Below, piece by piece: positions 48,012 to 55,539 of a stretch of 64,000 nucleotides of DNA (its first letter is position 1; every line of letters begins with the position of its first letter). The notes beneath the pieces are model-generated. The model ran no database searches. It was not told the DNA's origin and saw only the letters and a list, made by a program, of their open reading frames with translations. The stretch lies in NCBI RefSeq assembly GCF_027923225.1, contig NZ_BSDI01000001.1, positions 349,946-413,945 on the forward strand, written 5' to 3'. The stretch comes from Phytohabitans aurantiacus (lineage in GTDB: Bacteria; Actinomycetota; Actinomycetes; Mycobacteriales; Micromonosporaceae). The translations under genes were made by a program, and so were the position numbers.

Positions 48012-48039
48012 TTCCTCGCACACCATTCGTCGGTATAGT
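48012..48039 (+). promoter_or_regulatory. Candidate promoter for the glycosylphosphotransferase gene
   Basis: TATAGT at 48034-48039 is a good -10; TTCCTC at 48012-48017 is a weak -35 at 16-base spacing. It would leave an untranslated leader of roughly 145 bases. The leader contains two copies of GTCGCCGATC but no riboswitch class that I recognise. Confidence 0.4.
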
Positions 48040-48191
48040 GACTCGGTCGCCGATCCTGCTCGATCCATGCGGGGCGTATTGTCCCTTGCGTCGCCGATCT
48101 GGCGAGGCGGCCGTGGGAGACTTATGCGGTGGTCAGTCCAGAGCCTGACGGCAGATGGGCGGCGCGTGGAAAGCGGGAGGACGTAGGTGAG

Positions 48192-49748
48192 GTGACGACA
48201 AGCCTCCAGCGCCCGGTAACCAACACAAGCCGGAGCAGCACCGTGCGCCACGTCGACAGTTTCGAGATCCAGGCGCCGACGCCGCCGTCACACAACGGCG
48301 TGCCGCGGTCCGCGTGGACTCGCGCCAGCCGCCGGGCTTCGCGCTGGCACCGGCCGTACACGGTCGTGCTGTTGCTGCTCGACTACGGCGCGGCAGCGCT
48401 CGCGAGCTGGATCGCGATCTCGCTCTTCGAGCAGGCGACGGCCGGCTTCCAGGACGCCAACCAGGCGTGGTTCCGCACCGTGGCGTACCTCCTCCTTCCG
48501 ATCGGCTGGATCACCATCCTCTGGGGCAACGGCGCGTACGACCGCCGCTACCTCGGTCTCGGCACCGATGAGTTCAAACGCGTGACGCGGGCGTCGGTGA
48601 CGGTCGCCGCGAGCGTGTCGTTCCTGGCGTTCGCCACCAAGACCGACCTTTCCCGACTCACCGTGGCCACCGAGCTGGTCGGCGCGACGCTGCTGATCCT
48701 GTTCGCGCGGTACCTCGCCCGGTTCGTGCTGCACGTCATGCGCAAGCGGGCCGGGCAGGCGGCACACCGGATGGTGCTGATCGGCACGCTGCCGGAGGCG
48801 CTCGAGGTGCACACCGCCGTCACCCGCAGCCCGGCCGCCGGGCTGATCCCGGTCGCCATCCACATCACCGACGGATACGCGGCGGCGCGCGGCATCGAGA
48901 CGCCGGTGCCGGTGTACGCGGGCCGCGACGTGCTGTCCCTCGTACGCGAGGTGGGCGCCGACACGATCGCCGTGTGCGGCTCGGCCAGCGCGGAGCCCGG
49001 TGAGCTGCGCCGGCTCGCCTGGCAGCTCGAAGGCACCGGCATCGATCTTGTCGTGGCGCCCCAGCTCACCGACATCGCCGGCCCGCGGGTGCACATCCGG
49101 CCCATCGAGGGCCTGCCGCTGCTGCACGTCGAAGAGCCGACGCTCTCCGGCCTCGGCTGGCTGGCCAAGAACCTCATGGACCGGGTCTTCGCGTTCTTCG
49201 GCCTGCTGCTGCTGACGCCGGTGTTCGCCGCGATCGCGCTCGCCATCAAGCTCTCCGACCGGGGGCCGGTGTTCTTCCGGCAGCCGCGGGTGGGCCACGA
49301 GGGCCGCACGTTCCGGGTGTGGAAGTTCCGGACGATGTACGTGGACGCCGAAGACCGGCTCGCCTCGCTCGTCGACCAGAACGAGTCCGACGGCATGCTC
49401 TTCAAGATCAAGGAAGACCCGCGTGTCTTCCCGGTGGGCCGGTTCCTGCGGGGCACGTCGCTCGACGAGCTGCCCCAGCTGATCAACGTGCTCAGGGGCG
49501 AGATGTCGCTGGTCGGGCCGCGCCCGCTGCCCGCCGACGACGGCGACTTCCTCGGCGACGTCCGGCGCCGGCTGCTGGTCCGCCCCGGCATCACGGGGCT
49601 CTGGCAGGTGTCCGGCCGCTCCGACCTGTCCTGGGACGAGGCGGTCCGGCTCGACCTGTACTACGTGGACAACTGGTCGCTGGCGTATGACCTGAGCATC
49701 CTGTGGCGCACGGTCGGTGTCGTGCTGGCCCGGAAGGGCGCTTACTGA
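48192..49748 (+). CDS. Exopolysaccharide polyprenyl glycosylphosphotransferase (WbaP/CpsE type)
   Basis: 518 residues from GTG; GGGAGGA lies about ten bases upstream, and an ATG-like reading from 48129 has no such site. Four N-terminal membrane helices (about 30-145), a CoA-binding-like Rossmann region (about 170-300), one more helix (about 320-345) and the bacterial sugar transferase domain. Motifs: KLSDRGPVFFRQPRVG, FRVWKFRTMYVDA, LRGTSLDELPQLINVLRGEMSLVGPRP and LVRPGITGLWQVSGRS. It transfers hexose-1-phosphate to undecaprenyl phosphate, the first step of a polysaccharide or glycolipid. Confidence 0.93.
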   Translation: MTTSLQRPVTNTSRSSTVRHVDSFEIQAPTPPSHNGVPRSAWTRASRRASRWHRPYTVVLLLLDYGAAALASWIAISLFEQATAGFQDANQAWFRTVAYLLLPIGWITILWGNGAYDRRYLGLGTDEFKRVTRASVTVAASVSFLAFATKTDLSRLTVATELVGATLLILFARYLARFVLHVMRKRAGQAAHRMVLIGTLPEALEVHTAVTRSPAAGLIPVAIHITDGYAAARGIETPVPVYAGRDVLSLVREVGADTIAVCGSASAEPGELRRLAWQLEGTGIDLVVAPQLTDIAGPRVHIRPIEGLPLLHVEEPTLSGLGWLAKNLMDRVFAFFGLLLLTPVFAAIALAIKLSDRGPVFFRQPRVGHEGRTFRVWKFRTMYVDAEDRLASLVDQNESDGMLFKIKEDPRVFPVGRFLRGTSLDELPQLINVLRGEMSLVGPRPLPADDGDFLGDVRRRLLVRPGITGLWQVSGRSDLSWDEAVRLDLYYVDNWSLAYDLSILWRTVGVVLARKGAY

Positions 49749-49798
49749 GCCTCCTCTGAGGGCCCGGCCGCGCTACCGGTACGTGCGATGATCTGGGC

Positions 49799-51004
49799 GT
49801 GGGGACGGCACTCGCGGTGCTCGCGCTCATCACCGCGCTCACCGCGGCGGTCTGGGCGGTGTACCGGCTGCGCGCCCGCCGCAGCATCGCCACCGCCACC
49901 CAGCGCGCGACGTATGACGTCCTGCACACCGCCGGCCTCGCCGCCGACCCGCTGCGCACGGGGCTGAGCCGCACCAGCGCCGCGAAGGCGATCCGCCACT
50001 TGCGGGGCCTGGTGGGCGCGCAAGGTCTCGCGCTCACCGACCCCGACGAGATCCTGGCGCTCGATGGCCGCGGCAACCACCACTCGGCCCAGGTACTGGC
50101 CGCCGCCCGCCGCGCCATCGCACAGAACCGCTCCACCGTGCTCGGCAGCGCCGAACTGCCGTGCGACCGGGTCGACTGCCCGGTCCGAGGTGCCGTGGTG
50201 GCGCCGCTGACCGGTCCGGACGGCACCGTGCCGGGCGCGCTCGTGGCCATAGCGGACGACGAGCCGGCCCCGGGACTCGTACAGGCGACCCTGGAGACCG
50301 CCCGGTGGGCGGGTGCGCAGCTCGCCCTGGCCGAGCTAGACTCCTCGCGAGAGCAGCTCGCCCGCGCCGAGGTACGCGCACTACGGGCCCAGATCAGCCC
50401 GCACTTCGTCTACAACGCGCTGTCCGCTATCGCGTCGTTCGTCCGCACCGACCCGGAGCGCGCCCGCGAGCTGATCCTGGAGTTCGCCGAGTTCACCCGG
50501 TACTCGTTCCGGGCGCACGGCGAGTTCACCACGCTGGCCGAGGAGCTGCGGTCCATCGACCGGTACCTGACAATCGAGCGGGCCCGGTTCGGCGACCGCC
50601 TCCAGGTGCGACTCCAGATCGCCCCGGAGGTACTGCCGGTCGGGCTGCCCTTCCTGTGCCTGCAGCCGCTCGTGGAGAACGCGGTCCGGCACGGACTGTC
50701 ACGGAAGCCGGGCGTCGGTATGGTGAGCATCGAGGCCCGGGACGCCGGTGCGGAATGCCACATCACGGTCGAAGACGATGGTGTCGGGATGGATCCGGCC
50801 GTGCTTGTGGCGGGTGTCGGCGACGCGGCCTCCGACAACGGAGACGACTCCGGCCAGCACGTGGGGCTGTCCAACGTCGACGAACGGTTACGGTCGGTGT
50901 TCGGCGACCAGTTCGGCCTGGTAGTTGAGACGGGCCTGGGAGCGGGTACGAGGGTGAGCATGCGGGTGCCGAAGTTCCACCCGGCGGTCAGGGCACGCCT
51001 GTGA
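49799..51004 (+). CDS. LytS-type sensor histidine kinase
   Basis: 401 residues from GTG; no clear ribosome site. One N-terminal membrane helix (about 2-22), a GAF-like region (about 60-180), then the HisK-type motif QISPHFVYNALSAI with the phospho-accepting His near residue 202. The ATPase domain carries PLVENAVRHGL and the final G-box. LytS-type kinases pair with LytTR regulators and commonly sense small metabolites or envelope state. GTGA overlap with the regulator and nearby symporter operons suggests control of carboxylate uptake. Confidence 0.9.
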   Translation: MGTALAVLALITALTAAVWAVYRLRARRSIATATQRATYDVLHTAGLAADPLRTGLSRTSAAKAIRHLRGLVGAQGLALTDPDEILALDGRGNHHSAQVLAAARRAIAQNRSTVLGSAELPCDRVDCPVRGAVVAPLTGPDGTVPGALVAIADDEPAPGLVQATLETARWAGAQLALAELDSSREQLARAEVRALRAQISPHFVYNALSAIASFVRTDPERARELILEFAEFTRYSFRAHGEFTTLAEELRSIDRYLTIERARFGDRLQVRLQIAPEVLPVGLPFLCLQPLVENAVRHGLSRKPGVGMVSIEARDAGAECHITVEDDGVGMDPAVLVAGVGDAASDNGDDSGQHVGLSNVDERLRSVFGDQFGLVVETGLGAGTRVSMRVPKFHPAVRARL

Positions 51005-51756
51005 CCGCTTTCCTGCGTGTGCTCGCGGTGGATGACGAGCCACCGGCACTCGACGAGCTTGCCTACCTGCTGCGCGCGGACCCACGCGTGGGCAAGTTGC
51101 ACACCGCCTCCGATGCCACCGATGCCCTCCGGGTGCTCCGCGACACCGACGTCGACGTGGTCTTCCTCGACATCCGCATGCCCGGTCTCGACGGGATGGA
51201 GCTGGCCCGGGTGCTGCGGCGCTTCGCCCGGCCCCCCGCGATCGTCTTCGTCACCGCCTACGACGACGCCGCCGTCGACGCGTTCGACCTGGGCGTCACC
51301 GACTACGTGCGCAAGCCCGTGCAGGCCGAGCGGATCGGCGAGTCGCTGCGCCGTGTCGTCAGCTCCCGCGTGGTGGCGACCCATCCCGCCGCGGCCGCCC
51401 GCGCCGAGTCAGACCCGACCATCCCGGTCGAGCTGGCCGGCACCACCCGGATGCTGCCCCGCTCGGCGGTGCGGTGGGTGGAAGCGCAGGGAGACTACGC
51501 ACGGCTGCACACCGCTGACGGCTCCCACCTGGTGAGGGTGCCGCTCGCGACGCTTGCCGAGCGCTGGGCCGATGCCGGATTTGTCCGCATCCACCGGTCG
51601 TACCTGGTGCAGTTGCGGCTGATCGCCGAGCTGCGGCTCGCCAACTCCGGGTACGTCGTCGTGGTCGATGGCACCGAACTGCCCGTGTCGCGCCGCCACA
51701 CGCGAGAGCTGAAAGACAAGCTCGTCCGCGCCGCCAAACAAGACTGGAACCGTTAG
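51001..51756 (+). CDS. LytTR-family response regulator
   Basis: 251 residues from the GTG overlapping the kinase stop. The receiver domain (about 5-120) has the acidic pair in AVDDEP, phospho-acceptor Asp57 in VVFLDIRMPG and Lys in YVRKPV. The LytTR DNA-binding domain (about 143-248) has VRWVEAQGDYARLHT and FVRIHRSYLV. LytTR regulators bind two direct repeats about two helical turns apart. Such repeats are present upstream of the second symporter operon (57750-57778). Confidence 0.92.
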   Translation: MTAFLRVLAVDDEPPALDELAYLLRADPRVGKLHTASDATDALRVLRDTDVDVVFLDIRMPGLDGMELARVLRRFARPPAIVFVTAYDDAAVDAFDLGVTDYVRKPVQAERIGESLRRVVSSRVVATHPAAAARAESDPTIPVELAGTTRMLPRSAVRWVEAQGDYARLHTADGSHLVRVPLATLAERWADAGFVRIHRSYLVQLRLIAELRLANSGYVVVVDGTELPVSRRHTRELKDKLVRAAKQDWNR

Positions 51757-51785
51757 AAGATCTCCGCCAGGTCAAAGGCGAGCGG

Positions 51786-51814
51786 TTTTCCACAGGTCAC
51801 CCTGATTATCCACA
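51786..51814 (+). promoter_or_regulatory. Second pair of DnaA-box-like sites, 20-base spacing
   Basis: TTTTCCACA (51786-51794) and TTATCCACA (51806-51814) repeat the layout seen at 12831-12859. The longer identity TCCACAGGT (51789 and 51809) also makes it a candidate LytTR direct-repeat operator upstream of the symporter operon. A TTGACA hexamer starts at 51820. Confidence 0.45.
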
Positions 51815-51854
51815 GGTGCTTGACATCGCGCTGTCCTCGGCGAGACTGCCCCGC

Positions 51855-52250
51855 ATGGAGCAATCCACGGCGCCAGCTACGCCGCCCGAGCGCACCCGCA
51901 TCGTGCTCGCCGAGGTCGCGCGCCGAAGCGGCGACCACGACCGGGCCCGTGCCGACCTCGCCGAGCAGACCCGGGTCGGTGACGCGCTCCTGCGCGGGCT
52001 CATGCGGGCGCAGCTGGCCCTCGCGCTGCGGCTCGCCGTGGTCGTCGGGATCGGGCTGGGCGCGCTGCCGCTGCTCTTCGCCGTCGCCCCCACGACCGGC
52101 TCGGTCAAGTTCCTCGGCGTCAACCTGCCGTGGCTGCTGCTCGGCGTGGCGGCGTTCCCGTTCCTGGTCGCGGTGGGCTTCACCTACGTCTACCTCGCCG
52201 AGCGCAACGAGCAGGACTTCATCGCCGTGGTCCGGCGGCCGGAGCGCTGA
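51855..52250 (+). CDS. Small membrane partner of the first solute:sodium symporter
   Basis: 131 residues from ATG at 51855. A charged helical N-terminus (about 1-50) precedes two membrane helices (about 58-80 and 92-116). The size, topology and position directly before a symporter gene match the DUF485-type partner of the acetate permease ActP, although its sequence diverges from the clear DUF485 protein at 57882. The stop overlaps the symporter start as TGATG. Confidence 0.7.
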   Translation: MEQSTAPATPPERTRIVLAEVARRSGDHDRARADLAEQTRVGDALLRGLMRAQLALALRLAVVVGIGLGALPLLFAVAPTTGSVKFLGVNLPWLLLGVAAFPFLVAVGFTYVYLAERNEQDFIAVVRRPER

Positions 52251-53917
52251 TGGACAACCCGTACGTGGTACCGGCCATCGTCGCGGTCACGCTGGCAACC
52301 GTCGCGATCGGCTTCTACGGACTGCGGCTGGCCCGCACGACCTCCGACTTCCTGGTCGCCTCGCGCACGGTCAGCCCGACCTGGAACGCGGCCGCGATCG
52401 GCGGTGAATATCTGTCGGCCGCGTCCTTTCTCGGCATCGCCGGGCTCATCCTCAAGTACGGCGTCGACGTGCTCTGGTACCCGGTGGGCTTCGCCGCGGG
52501 CTACCTGGCGCTGCTGCTCTTCGTGGCCGCCCCGCTTCGCCGGTCCGGCGCGTTCACGCTGCCCGACTTCTGCGAGGTACGGCTGCACTCCCGCCGGCTG
52601 CGCAAGCTCGCCACGGCGTTCGTGGTCTTCATCGGCTGGCTGTACCTCGTTCCACAGCTCCAAGGCGCCGGCCTGACGTTGAGCACGGTCACCGGCGCGC
52701 CGTACTTCCTGGGTGCGCTGCTGGTCGGTGCCGTGGTCACCGCCAACGTCGCCCTCGGCGGCATGCGGGCGATCACCTTCGTGCAGGCGTTCCAGTACTG
52801 GCTAAAGCTCACCGCCCTCGCCGTGCCCGCGATGTTCCTGATCCTGCACTGGCAGGCCGACGGCAGGCCGCAGGTCGCCGCAGCCGACGGTCTCACCTTC
52901 CCGCGCGACACCGTCGTCGTGGTCGAAGACCGCGCGGTCCTCACACTGCCCGACGGCTCCAGCCGCGAAGTCACGCCGGGCGAGGAGCTGTCCTTCAGCG
53001 CGGGTGACCAGGTGCCCAAGGTGTCCAGTGTGGACGCGTCGAACGGGCTCGACTGGCTGCTTCCCGGCGACGAGAGCGGCGACCGCGGCCTGTTCGCCAC
53101 GTACAGCCTGATCCTGGCTACCTTCCTGGGCACGATGGGGCTGCCGCACGTGCTCGTGCGCTTCTACACCAACCCCGACGGCAGCGCCGCACGCCGCACG
53201 ACACTTGTCGTACTGGCACTGGTCGGCCTCTTCTACCTGTTACCCACGCTGTACGGCGTGCTCGGCCGCGTCTACACACCACAGTTGCTGCTCACCGGGC
53301 GCACCGACGCGGTGGTACTGCTCCTGCCCGGCGAGGCCGTGGGCAGCGGCGTACTCGGCCAACTGCTCGCCGCGCTGGTGGCCGCGGGCGCGTTCGCGGC
53401 GTTCCTGTCATCCAGTTCCGGGCTGCTCACCAGCGTCGCCGGCGTCATCTCCACCGACGTGCTCGCACACGCCAGCGACCGCGGGCCGGGCCAGCGCGGC
53501 TCGGTACGCGACTTCCGGGTCGCCGCGATGGTCGCCGGGATCGTGCCGGTCGCCTTGGCGCTCAACGTCGCCAGCCTCGACGTGTCGCAGGTCGTCGGGC
53601 TCGCGTTCGCGGTCGCGGCGTCGAGCTTCTGCCCGCTGCTCGTGCTCGGCATCTGGTGGCGCGGCCTCACCGACGCGGGCGCGGCCGCCGGCGTGCTCGC
53701 GGGCGGCGGCGCGGCCGTGGGCGCGGTCCTGATCACCGTCGTCGGGCCGCCGTTGTCGGGCTGGCCCGCGACGCTCGTCGCCCAGCCGGCCGCGTGGACG
53801 GTGCCGCTCGCGTTCGCCGTGATGGTCGCGGTATCGATGGCCACCCGCCGCCGCACCCCCGCCGACGTCAGCACCACCATGCTCCGCCTACACGCCCCCG
53901 AAAGCCTCCGCCTCTGA
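52250..53917 (+). CDS. Solute:sodium symporter family permease (first copy)
   Basis: 555 residues with about 13 membrane helices. SSS-family features: SDFLVASRTVSPTWNAAAIGGEYLSAASFLGIAGL near the N-terminus, the GTMGLPHVLVRFYT core block, and AAFAAFLSSSSGLLTSVAGV. It has a long extracytoplasmic loop (about 200-270) absent from the second copy. Likely substrates are short-chain carboxylates such as acetate, propionate or pyruvate. Placement after LytS/LytTR genes suggests induction by that system. Confidence 0.9.
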   Translation: MDNPYVVPAIVAVTLATVAIGFYGLRLARTTSDFLVASRTVSPTWNAAAIGGEYLSAASFLGIAGLILKYGVDVLWYPVGFAAGYLALLLFVAAPLRRSGAFTLPDFCEVRLHSRRLRKLATAFVVFIGWLYLVPQLQGAGLTLSTVTGAPYFLGALLVGAVVTANVALGGMRAITFVQAFQYWLKLTALAVPAMFLILHWQADGRPQVAAADGLTFPRDTVVVVEDRAVLTLPDGSSREVTPGEELSFSAGDQVPKVSSVDASNGLDWLLPGDESGDRGLFATYSLILATFLGTMGLPHVLVRFYTNPDGSAARRTTLVVLALVGLFYLLPTLYGVLGRVYTPQLLLTGRTDAVVLLLPGEAVGSGVLGQLLAALVAAGAFAAFLSSSSGLLTSVAGVISTDVLAHASDRGPGQRGSVRDFRVAAMVAGIVPVALALNVASLDVSQVVGLAFAVAASSFCPLLVLGIWWRGLTDAGAAAGVLAGGGAAVGAVLITVVGPPLSGWPATLVAQPAAWTVPLAFAVMVAVSMATRRRTPADVSTTMLRLHAPESLRL

Positions 53918-53950
53918 ATTTGTGGGGCAGCGGAGGGGTGTGGGCTTGGG

Positions 53951-53962
53951 TATTCTCGAATC
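53951..53962 (+). promoter_or_regulatory. -10 element for a leaderless antitoxin transcript
   Basis: TATTCT (53951-53956) lies six bases before the ATG at 53963. No ribosome site is present. Confidence 0.4.
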
Positions 53963-54580
53963 ATGGCGTACACCACTGGGCTGACCGCCGCGTTGGGCGG
54001 GGTAACGGCGGCACAGCTCGTGCATTGGCGACGTCAACCAAATCCACTTCTCGTGCCGGAGCTCACCAAATCCGGGCGAGTGCGCTACAGTTTTCGCGAT
54101 TTGCTTGCGGTTCGCATTGTCGCAAATCTGCGCACCGAGATATCACTGCAAAAGATCCGCAAAGCGATCACCAATCTCAAGCATCTCGACGACTTCCAAC
54201 ATCTGTCCAGCTATCGGCTGGTGGCCGACAACGACACGATCGTTTGGATCGGTGACCAGCCGATCGATATCCTGAAGCGGCCCGGCCAGCACATGCTCGT
54301 CACCATGCGCGACGTGCTGGGTGAGTTCATCGGCTGGGCTGGTGCGACGGTCGTGCCGCTGGCACGGCCCAAGCCCGGTGTCTCGATAAATCCGGGCGTC
54401 CTGCGTGGATATCCGGTGGCCGAGAACACTCGAGTGCCTTACGACACGGTCGCCTCTCTAGTCGCCGATGGGTTCGACGCCGATGCGATCCGAGGTCTCT
54501 ACCCGTCCGTCGACGCGATCGGCGTGACGGGCGCGGTCGCGTTTGACGAATACGTTCGCGCGTACGGCCAAGCCGCCTAG
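53963..54580 (+). CDS. DUF433 antitoxin (VapB45-like) with MerR-like N-terminus
   Basis: 205 residues. The N-terminal winged-helix-like region (LTAALGGVTAAQLVHWRR, then RVRYSFRDLLAVRIVANLR) resembles MerR-type binding. The DUF433 domain (about 140-205) has NPGVLRGYPVAENTRVPYDTVASLVADG. Such proteins are antitoxins paired with PIN-like toxins. The coding sequence is visibly less GC-rich than its neighbours, which hints at transfer. The toxin gene directly downstream is truncated, so this may be an orphan antitoxin or repressor. Confidence 0.82.
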   Translation: MAYTTGLTAALGGVTAAQLVHWRRQPNPLLVPELTKSGRVRYSFRDLLAVRIVANLRTEISLQKIRKAITNLKHLDDFQHLSSYRLVADNDTIVWIGDQPIDILKRPGQHMLVTMRDVLGEFIGWAGATVVPLARPKPGVSINPGVLRGYPVAENTRVPYDTVASLVADGFDADAIRGLYPSVDAIGVTGAVAFDEYVRAYGQAA

Positions 54581-54586
54581 AAACTC

Positions 54587-54772
54587 ATGAACATACTGCT
54601 GGACGAGCAGGTGCCCGAGCACGCTCTTGGGCCGCTTCGCGCTCTTCTTCCTCGTCACCGGATCGACCACGTGCAGCAAATCACTGACCCGGAAAAGGAT
54701 CCGCCGCTCTACTGGCCGGGCCGCAACACCGCACAGCGGCGCCGGGCACCACGCCAGCGTGAGGGCACATAG
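54587..54772 (+). pseudogene. Truncated PIN-like toxin remnant (VapC45/DUF5615 type)
   Basis: 61 residues. It starts MNILLDEQVPEHALGPLRALL with the first acidic metal-site residue of PIN-like toxins, then HRIDHVQQI and KDPPLY as in VapC45-like proteins. The frame then degenerates into an Arg-rich tail and stops. Full-length relatives are about 130-150 residues with three or four further acidic positions. The gene appears to have lost its 3' two-thirds, perhaps by deletion next to the ABC transporter gene. Confidence 0.65.
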
Positions 54773-54777
54773 CCCTC

Positions 54778-54789
54778 TACGGTCGAGGG
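54778..54789 (+). promoter_or_regulatory. -10 element for a leaderless ABC transporter transcript
   Basis: TACGGT (54778-54783) lies six bases before the GTG at 54790. The GAGGGG between them is too close to serve as an ordinary ribosome site. Confidence 0.35.
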
Positions 54790-55539
54790 GTGGAGAGTGC
54801 GCTTGCGGCTCGGGGGTTGGTCAAGCGGTTCGAGACGGTCGTGGCGGTCGCTGGGATCGATCTGGACGTGCCGGCGGGATCGTTTTACGGGCTGCTTGGC
54901 CCGAACGGCGCGGGTAAGACGACCACGCTGTCGATGGCGGTCGGGCTGCTGCGGCCGGACGCCGGCCGGGTGTGGGTGCTGGGCCACGACGTCTGGTCCG
55001 ATCCCAGCGAGGCCAAGGCGCTGCTCGGGGTGCTGCCCGACGGGGTACGCCTCTTCGACCGGCTGACCGGTGCCGAGTTGCTGGCCTACCACGGGCTGCT
55101 GCGGGGCATGGACCCCGCGGTGATCGACCAGCGCGCCCGGGAACTGCTCGACGTGCTCGCGCTGGCCAGCGCCGGCCGCACCCTCGTGGTCGACTACTCG
55201 GCCGGTATGAAGAAGAAGATCGGTTTGGCGTGCGCGCTGCTGCACGCGCCGCGGCTGCTGGTACTGGACGAACCGTTCGAGGCGGTCGATCCGGTTTCGG
55301 CGGCGCTGATCCGCGACATCCTTCAGCGTTACGTGGCCGGCGGCGGCACGGTGATCTTCTCCAGCCACGTGATGGAGGTGGTCGAGCGGCTGTGCAGCCA
55401 CGTCGCGATCCTCGCCGACGGGGCGATCAAGCGGGTGGGCACGCTCGACGAGGTACGCGGCGGCCGGTCTCTCGAGGACGTGTTCGTCGAGGTGGTCGGT
55501 GGGCGTACGGCGACGGGCGAGGAACTCGCGTGGTTGTGA
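54790..55539 (+). CDS. ABC transporter ATP-binding protein (ABC-2 exporter)
   Basis: 249 residues. Walker A GPNGAGKTT at about 38-46, a degenerate signature YSAGMKKK in place of LSGGQ, Walker B LLVLDEP and the switch His in SSHVMEVVE. The pattern is that of ABC-2-type exporters. The stop overlaps the permease start (TGATG). The substrate is unknown. Confidence 0.92.
   Translation: MESALAARGLVKRFETVVAVAGIDLDVPAGSFYGLLGPNGAGKTTTLSMAVGLLRPDAGRVWVLGHDVWSDPSEAKALLGVLPDGVRLFDRLTGAELLAYHGLLRGMDPAVIDQRARELLDVLALASAGRTLVVDYSAGMKKKIGLACALLHAPRLLVLDEPFEAVDPVSAALIRDILQRYVAGGGTVIFSSHVMEVVERLCSHVAILADGAIKRVGTLDEVRGGRSLEDVFVEVVGGRTATGEELAWL

Noticed and set aside
48040..48191. GEMM or other known riboswitch in the glycosylphosphotransferase leader
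   Set aside because: None of the conserved motifs of known classes could be matched by eye.
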